Assembly (NCBI RefSeq): GCF_014697475.1
Contig: NZ_JACJRV010000061.1
Span: forward strand, 1-42,713
Length of the DNA stretch: 42,713 nt
Reading direction: 5' to 3'
DNA from: Nostoc sp. FACHB-152
Lineage (GTDB): Bacteria; Cyanobacteriota; Cyanobacteriia; Cyanobacteriales; Nostocaceae
Positions 1 through 8,679 of the stretch are shown in pieces. The notes under the pieces were generated by a model. That model was given only the letters and a program-made list of their open reading frames with translations. It had not been told where the DNA came from and did no database searches. The translations under genes and the position numbers were made by a program. Position 1 is the stretch's first letter, and each line of letters begins with the position of its first letter.

Positions 1-2
1 AT

Positions 3-92
3 AATCAAGCTGTCGAGTTGTTCTTGCAATGTGCTGCCCTTAATCGCATGATCCAGTTGGGCAAGCCGGACAGTTACAAAGTCGAAGCCTAA
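3..92 (+). CDS. C-terminal end of an unidentified protein (partial)
   Basis: An open frame enters from the left edge and ends at TAA (90-92), leaving 29 codons that end in KPDSYKVEA. The composition is protein-like (ELFLQCAALNRM), but the fragment is too short for me to assign a family. A transposase or another accessory-gene end cannot be excluded. It could also be a chance open frame. Confidence 0.35.
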   Translation, partial: NQAVELFLQCAALNRMIQLGKPDSYKVEA

Positions 93-132
93 TTACTGCT
101 CTAACCCAGGGAAAGTATATCTTTTTTTCCTT

Positions 133-432
133 TCATGCAACAAAGCCGTGCAGAATTACATGGTAATGCTTGGTAATTGGCTCTCCAGTGTCTGATCGCT
201 CCACTGTGTCCCAATCTATATTTTGTCGTTCTTCTGCTATTTGGCGATACTCATGGGCTAGTTGTTCTAATGCGATCGCGATCGCGTGTTCCTTTGTTTG
301 GCCGTAGCATTGTATATTCCCGCTAGGAGAATCGCTCAAAGACGATGATAAGTAACAAATATACTGTCCATTGTCTTGAGGCTGTACTGCGATCGTAATA
401 GTTCCAGTGATGTTGGGGTTTACGTCAGTCAT
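133..432 (-). CDS. Small conserved-looking hypothetical protein
   Basis: This 99-residue soluble protein has no signal peptide or membrane segment. Its N-terminal half (about 10-45) alternates hydrophobic and polar residues like a small beta-sheet (TITIAVQPQDNGQYICYL). A helical stretch with many Gln and Glu residues follows (HAIAIALEQLAHEYRQIAEE, about 49-68), then a short tail rich in Asp, His and Tyr. The layout resembles small HicB-like or antitoxin-like folds, but I see no diagnostic motif and no toxin partner, so I assign no function. It starts at ATG 432 and faces away from the haemagglutinin-type gene at 696. A double HIP1 site (two overlapping GCGATCGC copies near 277-292) lies inside the coding sequence, which is normal for cyanobacteria. 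Confidence 0.7.
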   Translation of the reverse strand: MTDVNPNITGTITIAVQPQDNGQYICYLSSSLSDSPSGNIQCYGQTKEHAIAIALEQLAHEYRQIAEERQNIDWDTVERSDTGEPITKHYHVILHGFVA

Positions 433-594
433 ATTAACCGCGCTGACAAATATTTACAGGATATGCTTACGGTTAAATTGTAAGCGTAGATGCAACGCAG
501 CTTGTTGTCAGGCATATTTATGAATGAGCGATCGCCTAATCACATATTTTGAAGCTAGATTTTTTTGCTGAGTCATAACTAAGGCTATAGACGC

Positions 595-608
595 ACAATT
601 ATAATTGT
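595..608. promoter_or_regulatory. 14-bp perfect palindrome upstream of the haemagglutinin-type gene
   Basis: ACAATTATAATTGT is a perfect inverted repeat about 90 bp before the TTG start at 696, in an AT-rich gap between divergent genes. It could be an operator for the 696/3768 unit. It could also be chance in AT-rich DNA, since no second copy was noticed near other promoters. Confidence 0.2.
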
Positions 609-695
609 AAAAATCTATACTTGTTAGTTAATCACTAATTTCCAATTTACCTACGCTAATTTATAGTAAAATTTATAACCAAAATTAATATTTAT

Positions 696-3600
696 TTGAC
701 AAAGAAATTGTTTAAAATATTCAACGAATTGGTACTTTTGAGATTAGCGCTTTTGCTGTCTAGTTATTTGATTCTGGGAGAAAGCCATGCCCTAGCTGAA
801 ATTAAAGTTGATGGGACTTTGGGTAAGGAATCATCAATTGTAACCCAAGGTGTTGATGCCCAAGGGCAAGAATCTTCAGTTGTACACATTGATGGTGGTG
901 CCATCCGAGGGGCCAATTTATTTCACAGCTTTAATGAATTTAGCATTGGTAATCAGCAACAAGTTTACTTTTCTAACCCCACAGGAATAGAGAATATTCT
1001 CACAAGAGTTACAGGTAATAACCCATCGAATATTTTAGGAACCCTGGGAGTTTTGGGTAATGGGAATCTATTTTTAATTAACCCTAACGGCATTATATTT
1101 GGAGCAAATGCAAGGTTAGATGTTGCAGGTTCTTTTGTAGCAAGTACAGCTAATAGTTTAAGATTTGATAATGATTTTAATTTTAGTGCTACTAATCCCC
1201 AAATTCCACCATTACTAACGATTAATGTTCCTCTGGGTTTGCAATTTGGCACTAACCCCAAACCAATTCAAGTACAAACATTATTAATGCCTGGTTTATT
1301 AGTACCAACAGGTAAAACTCTAGCATTGGTTGGTGGTGATATCAGTTTGGAAAGTGCGATTTTGCAAGCAGCCGCAGGACGCATCGAATTGGGATCTGTG
1401 GCGGGAGAAGGAATTGTCGGAGTGGATGACGCAGGCGATCGCCTGAAGCTAACTTTTCCTGATACAATCCCTCTGGCAAATATTTCCCTATCTCAAGCAT
1501 CCCTCGTTAACGCCAGTGGTGAAGGTGCTGGTGATATCCAGGTGCAAGGTAATCAAGTTTTTTTGACTGAAGGTTCGAGTTTAGTTACAAATACCTTAGG
1601 CGCACAACCAGGCGGTAGCTTGCTAATCAATGCTGCGTCTTTAGACATATCTGGTACGGACGCTAATGGCAATTCTGGGGGACTTTTTGCCCGCACATCC
1701 GGTACTGGTAACGCTGCTAATGTCACTATTAATACAAATAAATTAACTGTTCAGCAAGGTGCTAGAATTTCAACCGCCACCTCGAACCAAGGACGCGGCG
1801 GAAATTTGCTAGTGAATGCGTCCCAGTCAGTAGATGTGATTGGCACAACAGGTGCAGGAAATAGACGGAGTGCCTTTTTTGTTGATTCTGCAAGCACTGG
1901 AGATGCAGGAAATTTGACAATTAATACTGGAAGGTTGACTCTTCGAGATGGTAGCTTGTTCAGTGTTGCGACTCGCGGAAATGGCAAAGGAGGAAATCTC
2001 ACTGTCAATGCCTCACAAAAAGTAGAATTACTAGGTACTACGCCTAATGGTTTTTATTCTAGTTCCTTTGATGCTTATACATTAGGTGCTAAAGATGCAG
2101 GCAGTGTCACCATTAACACTGGAGATTTTATTGTTCGGGATGGCGCATCAATCTTTACAGCGACTTATGGTGCTGGTCGAGGTGCAAATATCACAGTCAA
2201 TGCCTCAAATACTGTAGAAGTTAGTGGCACTGGGAAAGTAGGCAATATTGTGTTTCCTACTGGCTTATTAGCTGAAACCCTACCAGATGCAACTGGGAAT
2301 GCTGGAAATATAGAGATTAACACTCGTGGGTTGATAGTTAAAAACGGAGGAAGCATCTCGACTTCTACGGAGAGTGCAGGTAAGGCTGGTAACATCATAG
2401 TGAATGCGACTCAATTTGTAGACGTACTTGGCACTTCTGCAAATAGCGAACTGGCTAGCTTAGTGACAACTCAAGTAACTACAGATGGCACTGGCATGGG
2501 TGGAGACTTGCAGATTACTACTGGACGCTTAAATGTTCGAGATGGCGCGCAGATATCGACTTCGACCTTTGGGGCTGGCGATTCTGGCAAGTTAACAGTC
2601 AAAGCTTCAGAGTCGGTAGAAGTGAGTGGGATATTACCTAATAATCAATCTGCAAGCGGATTATTTAGTCAAGTTAATAGTAGTGGAACTGGCAATGCTG
2701 GAGAATTAATCATTGATACAAAGCGGTTAATTGTTGAGAAAGGCGCAGAAATATCTGCTTCTACAAGGGGTGCAGGTAATGCTAGTAATTTAATAGTTAA
2801 TGCTTCAAAATCTGTAGAAGTTATTGGCACCAGTATAGATGGTACTCGCATTAGTAATTTGTCAGCGCGATCGCTAAGATCTGGCACTGCTGGAAATTTG
2901 CAAATAAACACACCAGATTTACGAATTGAAGATGGGGCTAAAGTAACCGTAAGTGCTTCAGGTTCAGGCAAGCCAGGCAATTTGGACGTAGTAACTAATA
3001 GTATCTTTCTCAATCAAGGCAGTATTGAAGCTGCAACTGCTGTTGGTGGTGGTGCTAACATTGGGCTGCAAGTATCAGAATTAATATTGATGCGAAATCG
3101 CAGTTTAATTAATGCCAGAGCCTTTAATAATGGTGATGGCGGCAATATTAACATTGGTACAAATTTTGTAGCTGCTGCCCCTAATGAAAATAGCGACATT
3201 ATTGCCAATGCTTTTGCAGGTTCGGGGGGCAGAATTAATATTACCGCTCAAGGGATATATGGATTGCAATTGAGTGAAACTTTAACTCCTCTGAGTGAGA
3301 TTAACGCCAGTTCACAACTTGGAATTAATGGAATTGTAGAAATAAAAACGCCTGATGTAGACCCAAGTCGTGGAATTGTAAATTTACCCACAAATTTAGT
3401 AGACGCTGCCAAACTTGTTGCTCAAAGTTGTAGGAATAGTGGAGAAGCAACAGCTAATCAACAAAGCGAATTTATAGTCACTGGACGAGGTGGTTTGCCA
3501 GTTAACCCCATTGAACCACTTAGCAGTGATGCTATCTGGCAAGACTTACAACCCCATGCTTTGCTGGATGAGAACGTAAGTGGCTCCCAAAAAGAGGTAA

Positions 3601-3752
3601 ATTTAGTTTCAGAAACACAGATTGCGATCGCTCAAGCTCAAGGATGGGTGACTAACTCTGATGGTACTATTACCCTTGTAGCGCAAGCTCCCACTCCTAC
3701 CCCTTACACATCCTCACTCACGCCTGTTAGCTGTCCGGTTGCCCAAAACTAA
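696..3752 (+). CDS. Haemagglutinin-type (TpsA-like) secreted beta-helix protein
   Basis: This 1018-residue exported protein has a basic N-terminus, a hydrophobic core and a likely cleavage after SHALA near residue 34. Residues about 35-155 form the filamentous-haemagglutinin TPS domain, with the markers NPTGIENILTRVTG and NPNGIIFG. From about residue 335 to 765 there are at least six imperfect repeats of about 66 residues, each with AGNLTINT-type, RDGAxIST-type and VNASxxVEVxGT-type strands, as expected for a right-handed beta-helix. TpsA proteins normally cross the outer membrane through a TpsB pore, but no TpsB gene is in the window. The only in-frame start is TTG, without a clear Shine-Dalgarno. 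The TPR-CHAT gene follows after 15 bp, so the two are probably co-transcribed. Cyanobacterial relatives are often annotated 'S-layer family protein'. The family call is firm and the substrate or role is unknown. Confidence 0.9.
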   Translation: MTKKLFKIFNELVLLRLALLLSSYLILGESHALAEIKVDGTLGKESSIVTQGVDAQGQESSVVHIDGGAIRGANLFHSFNEFSIGNQQQVYFSNPTGIENILTRVTGNNPSNILGTLGVLGNGNLFLINPNGIIFGANARLDVAGSFVASTANSLRFDNDFNFSATNPQIPPLLTINVPLGLQFGTNPKPIQVQTLLMPGLLVPTGKTLALVGGDISLESAILQAAAGRIELGSVAGEGIVGVDDAGDRLKLTFPDTIPLANISLSQASLVNASGEGAGDIQVQGNQVFLTEGSSLVTNTLGAQPGGSLLINAASLDISGTDANGNSGGLFARTSGTGNAANVTINTNKLTVQQGARISTATSNQGRGGNLLVNASQSVDVIGTTGAGNRRSAFFVDSASTGDAGNLTINTGRLTLRDGSLFSVATRGNGKGGNLTVNASQKVELLGTTPNGFYSSSFDAYTLGAKDAGSVTINTGDFIVRDGASIFTATYGAGRGANITVNASNTVEVSGTGKVGNIVFPTGLLAETLPDATGNAGNIEINTRGLIVKNGGSISTSTESAGKAGNIIVNATQFVDVLGTSANSELASLVTTQVTTDGTGMGGDLQITTGRLNVRDGAQISTSTFGAGDSGKLTVKASESVEVSGILPNNQSASGLFSQVNSSGTGNAGELIIDTKRLIVEKGAEISASTRGAGNASNLIVNASKSVEVIGTSIDGTRISNLSARSLRSGTAGNLQINTPDLRIEDGAKVTVSASGSGKPGNLDVVTNSIFLNQGSIEAATAVGGGANIGLQVSELILMRNRSLINARAFNNGDGGNINIGTNFVAAAPNENSDIIANAFAGSGGRINITAQGIYGLQLSETLTPLSEINASSQLGINGIVEIKTPDVDPSRGIVNLPTNLVDAAKLVAQSCRNSGEATANQQSEFIVTGRGGLPVNPIEPLSSDAIWQDLQPHALLDENVSGSQKEVNLVSETQIAIAQAQGWVTNSDGTITLVAQAPTPTPYTSSLTPVSCPVAQN

Positions 3753-3767
3753 TGTTGGACTTCTCTC

Positions 3768-6320
3768 ATGACAAAAAAACAGCAGAAATTTTGGCGTAAA
3801 GCTCTAGCTTTTGTGCTTTGTGTGCTGTTAGGAATAAGTCTGACTCTCACGCTGGAATTGAAGCAAGTTATAGCTTCTTCAGTTCAATTTGTAGTTAGCA
3901 AAGAGAAAATTACAGAAACATCAAACTTAATTCAACAAGGTCGAGAACTTTACCAAGCACAACGATATGCTGAAGCGATAAATATTTGGCAGTTAGCACT
4001 CAAAGCCGAAAAAAATCTATCTTCTCAAACTATGGTGCTAAATTATCTCTCCTTAGCTTATCAGCAGTTGGGAAAGTGGCAGCAGGCAACACAGGCAATT
4101 AGCTCTAGCTTGAATTTAATCCGAAACTTACCACAAACAAAACTTATTCTTGCCCAAGCACTCAACACTCAAGGAAGTTTGCAATTAGCTCAAGGTAAGA
4201 CAGAACAAGCCCTGAAGACTTGGCAACAAGCTACTACTATCTATACCGCAGCCGGCTATACACAGGGCAGAATTGGCAGTTTAATTAATCAGGCTCAAGC
4301 CCAACAAGCTCTAGGGCTTTATCTCCAAGCTCGTAAAACCTTAGCAGAAGTAGAAAAAACATTAGAAAATCAATCAGACAAACAGTTAAAAACTACAGGA
4401 CTGCGTAGCTTAGGTAACGTTCTTAAATCAGTGGGTGCTTTGGCTGATTCTCGCAGAGTTTTGCAACAAAGCTTGCAGGTGTTACAAAATGACGCTCATC
4501 TTTCACAAGAATTGAGTGCTACCTTACTCAGTCTAGGTAACACAGCTTATGCCCAAGGCGATACAGATGTAGCATTAGCATTTTACAAACAGGCTGCAAC
4601 TACTGGGTCTGCAAATAGCATGACGCAGATTCAAGCTCAAATCAATCAATTTCAACTATTCATAGCAACGGGACAAACAAAAACAGCCGAGAATCTCTCT
4701 ATAGAACTCCAACGCAAGTTTACGAATCTCTCTCCCAGTCGCGCAACAATTTACGCTCGCATCAACTTTGCCAAAAGTTTGGTGAAACTAGGAACTAGAG
4801 AAAATACTATATCTGCTAAACTACTAGCGATCGCAATTGGAGAAGCAGAAAACTTAAGCGACCAACCAGCACAATCTTATGCTTTGGGTTATTTGGGCGG
4901 ACTCTACGAACAAACTCAGCAGTGGTCAAACGCTCAAGACTTAACTCAGCAGGCTTTGCAAATAGCTCAAGCCATTAATGCTCCACATATTGCTTATCAG
5001 TGGCAATGGCAATTAGGACGAATTTTAAAAGCCCAAGGTGCAATCAAGCAAGCCACATCAGCTTATGAAGTTGCCTTCACCACATTAAAATCTCTGCGTA
5101 GCGATTTGGTAGCAATTAACAGTGACATTCAATTTTCCTTTCGGGAAGCTGTAGAGCCTGTATATCGGGAATATGTACAACTACTTTTAAATTCAGAACC
5201 TAGTCAGGATCAACTAAAACAAGCCCGTCAAGTAATTGAATCCCTACAACTAGCAGAACTTGATAACTTTTTTCGTTCAGCTTGTCTAGAAGGACAGATA
5301 GTACCAATAGAGAAAATTCAACAGTCGGCAGCAGCAGTGATTTATCCCATCATATTGCCAGACCGACTAGAAGTAATTGTGAGTTTACCTCAGCAGGGGC
5401 TACGCCACTATACTACGAAAATCAGTCAATCGGAAGTAGAAGAAGTCACAGAGCAACTGAGAGAAAATTTAGAAAAGCCCTTCACCACACCTGAGGGAAA
5501 ATCATTATCGGCAAAAGTTTATGATTGGTTAATTCGCCCTGCGGCAGTAGAACTATCTCAAAATGGGGTGAAGACATTAGTTTTTGTTTTAGATGGTGCA
5601 TTGCGGAATGTAGCGATCGCCGCGTTGTATGATGGCGATCGCTATTTGGTAGAAAAATACAGTATTGCCCTTACCCCTGGGTTAGAGTTATTAGGGCCGC
5701 GTCCTTTACGTAAAAGCAAGCTCAAAACTTTAGCTGCTGGACTCACAGAAGCACGACATGGGTTTAGTTCCTTACCAAACGTCAACGACGAATTAAAAGC
5801 AATTGAGTCGCAAGTTCCCAACGAAGTCCTCCTAAATCAAACATTTACGAGTTCAGCATTACGAAAACAAATTGACTCAATACCCTTTTCTGTTGTGCAT
5901 TTAGCAACTCACGGTCAATTTAGTTCCAATGCTGATGAAACCTTTGTGTTGGCTTGGGATAAACCGATTAAAGTCAACGAATTAAAAGAATTGCTTCGCA
6001 GCAGAGAGCAAACTACACCTGAACCCATAGAATTACTCGTTCTCAGTGCTTGCGAAACTGCTGAGGGAGACAAACGCGCCGCTTTAGGACTAGCTGGAAT
6101 AGCAATTCAAGCAGGCGCTCGTAGTACCTTAGCTTCTCTGTGGAGTTTGGATGATGAATCTGGCGCACGTCTCATTAGTCAATTTTATAAAGAATTGGCA
6201 ACTAAACAGGTAACAAAAGCAGAAGCACTGCGCCAAGCCCAACTTTCTTTGTTAAAAGACCCAGATTACAGACATCCTAGACATTGGGCGGCTTACGTGT
6301 TGCTCGGAAATTGGCTATGA
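3768..6320 (+). CDS. Exported TPR-CHAT (caspase-like) protein
   Basis: This 850-residue protein starts with a signal or anchor segment (about 14-37) after a basic MTKKQQKFWRKA, which resembles the upstream gene's start. Residues about 45-460 are a tetratricopeptide array (for example AEAINIWQLALKAEKN). Residues about 560-850 are a CHAT domain, the caspase-like fold shared with separase. The presumed catalytic pair is visible: His715 in HLATHG and Cys762 in LSACET, and the family ending (RHPRHWAAYVLLGNWL) is intact. CHAT domains are known or predicted proteases often tied to cell-death or conflict pathways. Here the domain is exported or membrane-anchored and translated 15 bp after a haemagglutinin-type protein, which suggests processing or handling of that partner (inference). 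No frameshift or lost residue was seen. Confidence 0.9.
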   Translation: MTKKQQKFWRKALAFVLCVLLGISLTLTLELKQVIASSVQFVVSKEKITETSNLIQQGRELYQAQRYAEAINIWQLALKAEKNLSSQTMVLNYLSLAYQQLGKWQQATQAISSSLNLIRNLPQTKLILAQALNTQGSLQLAQGKTEQALKTWQQATTIYTAAGYTQGRIGSLINQAQAQQALGLYLQARKTLAEVEKTLENQSDKQLKTTGLRSLGNVLKSVGALADSRRVLQQSLQVLQNDAHLSQELSATLLSLGNTAYAQGDTDVALAFYKQAATTGSANSMTQIQAQINQFQLFIATGQTKTAENLSIELQRKFTNLSPSRATIYARINFAKSLVKLGTRENTISAKLLAIAIGEAENLSDQPAQSYALGYLGGLYEQTQQWSNAQDLTQQALQIAQAINAPHIAYQWQWQLGRILKAQGAIKQATSAYEVAFTTLKSLRSDLVAINSDIQFSFREAVEPVYREYVQLLLNSEPSQDQLKQARQVIESLQLAELDNFFRSACLEGQIVPIEKIQQSAAAVIYPIILPDRLEVIVSLPQQGLRHYTTKISQSEVEEVTEQLRENLEKPFTTPEGKSLSAKVYDWLIRPAAVELSQNGVKTLVFVLDGALRNVAIAALYDGDRYLVEKYSIALTPGLELLGPRPLRKSKLKTLAAGLTEARHGFSSLPNVNDELKAIESQVPNEVLLNQTFTSSALRKQIDSIPFSVVHLATHGQFSSNADETFVLAWDKPIKVNELKELLRSREQTTPEPIELLVLSACETAEGDKRAALGLAGIAIQAGARSTLASLWSLDDESGARLISQFYKELATKQVTKAEALRQAQLSLLKDPDYRHPRHWAAYVLLGNWL

Positions 6321-6455
6321 ACCAGTTATCAGTTATCAGTTATCAGTTATCAGTCCTGAAGGCTTATGGTGTGGTTTTACAGCTTCCACCTATTGGGGTG
6401 GTGTTTCACCAAGGATTTAACTGTTTACTGTTCACTGTTCACTGATAACTGTTAA
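6321..6455. repeat. Heptamer tandem repeats in inverted orientation (STRR-like element)
   Basis: Four exact copies of CAGTTAT run from 6324 to 6351. About 70 bp later CTGTTTA/CTGTTCA/CTGTTCA/CTGATAA units run from 6421 to 6448 and end in CTGATAACTGTT, close to the reverse complement of the first array. The two arrays bracket a G/T-rich spacer with a small CCACC/GGTGG stem. Short tandemly repeated heptamers are typical of filamentous cyanobacterial intergenic DNA, and the inverted flanks suggest a non-autonomous palindromic element. It follows directly after the stop of the TPR-CHAT gene and could also act as a terminator. Confidence 0.7.
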
Positions 6456-6581
6456 AAATTTTTTTTGGCTTTGTTCTAATTTGAGTGCATAAACCTCAAA
6501 AGTGAAACGTGTAACTAAGCAAGAAGCTCAAAGGCTAACACCAAACTTCTTTACACACTCAACAAAAGGTTTATAAGACAT

Positions 6582-7997
6582 ATGGGAACATATACTGGCA
6601 ACAACAACAATAACATCTTCCAAGGAACTAATGGCGAATCTTGGACACTCAACGGACGAGGTGGCAATGACTACCTAGCTGGTGCAGAGCAAGAGGACGT
6701 AATTAATGGTGGAACTGGCAATGACACTTTGCTTGGTAATGCTGGATATGACAACTTGTATGGTGATGACGGTGATGATACTTTAATCGATATTGATGGT
6801 TTATTAGATGGTGGTACAGGTGTTGACACATTAGTAGCTAACTACAGCCAATTGAGCAACGGTGCTGGTGTAGACGTGGGATATTTGGAACAAAATTCCA
6901 TCTTTAGTCGCCTTGATGGTACTGAGATACTCGATTATACAAATATTGAAAAATTTGACATTACAGGCTCACAATATGCAGATGTCCTGCGTGGTGGTGC
7001 TAGCAGCGATACTCTGCGTGGTGGCGGTGGTAACGACCAAATTGAAGGTCGTGCTGGCTATGATTATCTTTATGGTGAAGCTGGGGATGATACTTTAATT
7101 GATACCGATGGTTCTGTAGATGGTGGTGCAGGTGTTGACACATTAGTAGCCAATTACAGTCAGTTGAATAATGGTGCTGGTGTAGATATAGGATATTTAG
7201 GGCAAGATGTCATCTTTAGCCGCCTCACTGGTACTGGGGTACTTGGTTACAGCAATATTGAAAAATTTGACATCACAGGCTCAAAATATGCAGATGTCCT
7301 GCGTGGTGGTGCTGGCAGCGATACTTTGCGTGGTGGTGCTGGTAACGATCAAATCGAAGGTCGTGCTGGCTATGATTATCTTTATGGTGAAGCTGGAGAT
7401 GATATTTTAAGCGATACAGATGGTTTTGTAGATGGTGGTGCAGGTGTTGACACATTAGTAGCTGACTACAGCCAGTTGAGCAACGGTGCTGGTGTAGACG
7501 TAGCATATACGGGAGTAAATGCCATCTTTAGCCGCCTGAGTGGTAATCCCGTACTCAATTACACTAATATTGAAAAGTTTGACATCACAGGCTCACAATA
7601 TGCAGATGTCCTGCGTGGTGGTGCTGGTAACGATATTTTAAATGGTGGTGCTAGTAACGATATTTTAAATGGTGGTGCTAGTAACGATATTTTAAATGGT
7701 GCTGCTGGCAATGATATCCTAGTAGGCGGTGCTGGCAACGATATTCTGAATGGTAGTTTAGGTGCTGATAACTTTGTTTTTAACTCGAAGCTAGATGGTA
7801 TAGACACCATCCAATACTTCGGTAGAGGCGAAGGTGACAAGATTCAAATTTCTAAAATTGGTTTTGGTGTAGCTGACCTCAGCAATTTCAGCTATAACGA
7901 TGCTACTGGTGCTTTGTTCTTCCAAGGAACTCAATTCGCCACTATTGAGAATAAACCTGGTAATTTTGCAATTAGTACAGATCTACAGCTTATTTAA
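6582..7997 (+). CDS. RTX-type calcium-binding repeat protein
   Basis: This 471-residue protein is built of glycine/aspartate nonapeptides of the GGxGNDxLxG type (for example GGTGNDTLLG, GGAGNDILNG), which bind calcium in parallel beta-rolls. Three long units of 104 residues each combine a beta-roll stretch with a non-RTX insert containing NIEKFDITGSQYADVLRGG. A run of short nonapeptides precedes a C-terminal domain (about 395-471, ADNFVFNSKLDGIDTIQYF) typical of type I secretion substrates. No N-terminal signal peptide is present, consistent with a C-terminal secretion signal. No ABC exporter, membrane-fusion protein or enzymatic domain is nearby, so a surface or matrix role is only inferred. 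It starts at ATG 6582 with AAAGG about 14 bases upstream. A hairpin at 8040 probably ends the transcript. Confidence 0.88.
   Translation: MGTYTGNNNNNIFQGTNGESWTLNGRGGNDYLAGAEQEDVINGGTGNDTLLGNAGYDNLYGDDGDDTLIDIDGLLDGGTGVDTLVANYSQLSNGAGVDVGYLEQNSIFSRLDGTEILDYTNIEKFDITGSQYADVLRGGASSDTLRGGGGNDQIEGRAGYDYLYGEAGDDTLIDTDGSVDGGAGVDTLVANYSQLNNGAGVDIGYLGQDVIFSRLTGTGVLGYSNIEKFDITGSKYADVLRGGAGSDTLRGGAGNDQIEGRAGYDYLYGEAGDDILSDTDGFVDGGAGVDTLVADYSQLSNGAGVDVAYTGVNAIFSRLSGNPVLNYTNIEKFDITGSQYADVLRGGAGNDILNGGASNDILNGGASNDILNGAAGNDILVGGAGNDILNGSLGADNFVFNSKLDGIDTIQYFGRGEGDKIQISKIGFGVADLSNFSYNDATGALFFQGTQFATIENKPGNFAISTDLQLI
6777..7625 (+). repeat. Three tandem 312-bp coding repeats in the RTX gene
   Basis: The DNA of the RTX gene repeats with a period of exactly 312 bp, beginning at 6777, 7089 and 7401. 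The third copy diverges after about 7625 into short nonapeptide units. Nucleotide identity between copies is high, with stretches such as CAGATGTCCTGCGTGGTGG unchanged, which indicates recent or homogenised duplication. Confidence 0.85.
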
Positions 7998-8039
7998 AAT
8001 TCTCTAGAGATTAGTTGGACAAGTTCATTATATAAGTTA

Positions 8040-8070
8040 CCAGTCCTTAATCTAACTAAGGGCTGGTTTC
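8040..8070 (+). terminator. Terminator-like hairpin after the RTX gene
   Basis: CCAGTCCTTA (8040-8049) pairs with TAAGGGCTGG (8057-8066) through one G-T pair, with a 7-base loop, followed by TTTC. It lies 43 bp after the RTX stop codon. The T-tract is short, so termination is likely but not certain. Confidence 0.5.
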
Positions 8071-8195
8071 CATATGGAGGTAAAAGGCAATACGGTTCAG
8101 TTATCACTCTTTTGTTACTACGAGGAGAGAAAAATCTATGCCCTTTGCCGAAAATATTATCTGCTAACCTGAGTTACCTGCGGAATGTAGGTTTC

Positions 8196-8215
8196 AAAAT
8201 CAAGACATTGATTTT
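8196..8215 (-). terminator. Weak AT-rich hairpin at the end of the SH3-like gene
   Basis: AAAATCAA and TTGATTTT (8196-8203 and 8208-8215) form an 8-bp stem with loop GACA, overlapping the minus-strand stop codon of the next gene. It is AT-rich and therefore weak. It may help terminate the minus-strand transcript of the exported-protein genes. Confidence 0.3.
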
Positions 8216-8630
8216 ATTCGCCACCATCGCTGAAAATAATGTTGTCGCTACGAATCCAACCAATTGCTCCCGATTTCGGGAATTTCACTCGACACCAGTT
8301 AAGCTGACTACCACGTCTATCTTTATCTTGAACGCATTGCAAGTTTTGGACGCGATCGCCACCTAAACCGTATCCTCTAGTCGATGAGTTGATAGTTGGT
8401 CTTGAACGCAGATTAATTCGTCTTGAACGGCTTCCTGTGAGCGTCACCCAATTAGGTTTAGCAATTAGATAAGGCTGGTTTAACTGATTGACGGGGGAAG
8501 GATTTGAGGATACAGAAACATCATTAATTCCTTGTACTTGTGAATTAACGATATTTGCTTTGACTGGGAAAGCCGGAGTAATTGACGCTAAAGATAAAAC
8601 AGTTGCCAAAAGTGATGTTCTAATTTTCAT
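8214..8630 (-). CDS. Exported SH3b-like domain protein
   Basis: This is a 138-residue protein with a clear signal peptide (MKIRTSLLATVLSLASI, cleavage probably after VKA near residue 25). A low-complexity Asn/Ser linker follows, then a C-terminal domain (about 68-132) with the bacterial SH3 pattern: INLRSRPTINSS, then GYGLGGDRVQNLQC, then WCRVKFPKSGAIGWIRSDNI. SH3b domains commonly bind peptidoglycan or cell-surface ligands, so a periplasmic or surface role is plausible. It starts at ATG 8630 with AGGAAA about nine bases upstream. It is the last of three minus-strand exported-protein genes with gaps of 49 and 80 bp, likely one transcript. Confidence 0.8.
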   Translation of the reverse strand: MKIRTSLLATVLSLASITPAFPVKANIVNSQVQGINDVSVSSNPSPVNQLNQPYLIAKPNWVTLTGSRSRRINLRSRPTINSSTRGYGLGGDRVQNLQCVQDKDRRGSQLNWCRVKFPKSGAIGWIRSDNIIFSDGGE

Positions 8631-8679
8631 GATTTTGTTTCCTAAGCGAATAAATGAACGTTTTATAACTCACTCCATC

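Noticed and set aside
277-292. Two overlapping GCGATCGC sites considered as a regulatory site
   Set aside because: HIP1 octamers are very frequent genome-wide in these cyanobacteria and this one lies inside a coding sequence.
2669-3013. Minus-strand frames across the haemagglutinin-type gene (also 965-1261, 1751-2008, 2165-2398)
   Set aside because: They are shadows generated by the repeated coding sequence; no ribosome-binding sites or domains.
8112-8366. A plus-strand frame with a GAGGAGAG sequence upstream
   Set aside because: Most of it lies antisense to the SH3-like exported protein gene, and the product has no coherent features.
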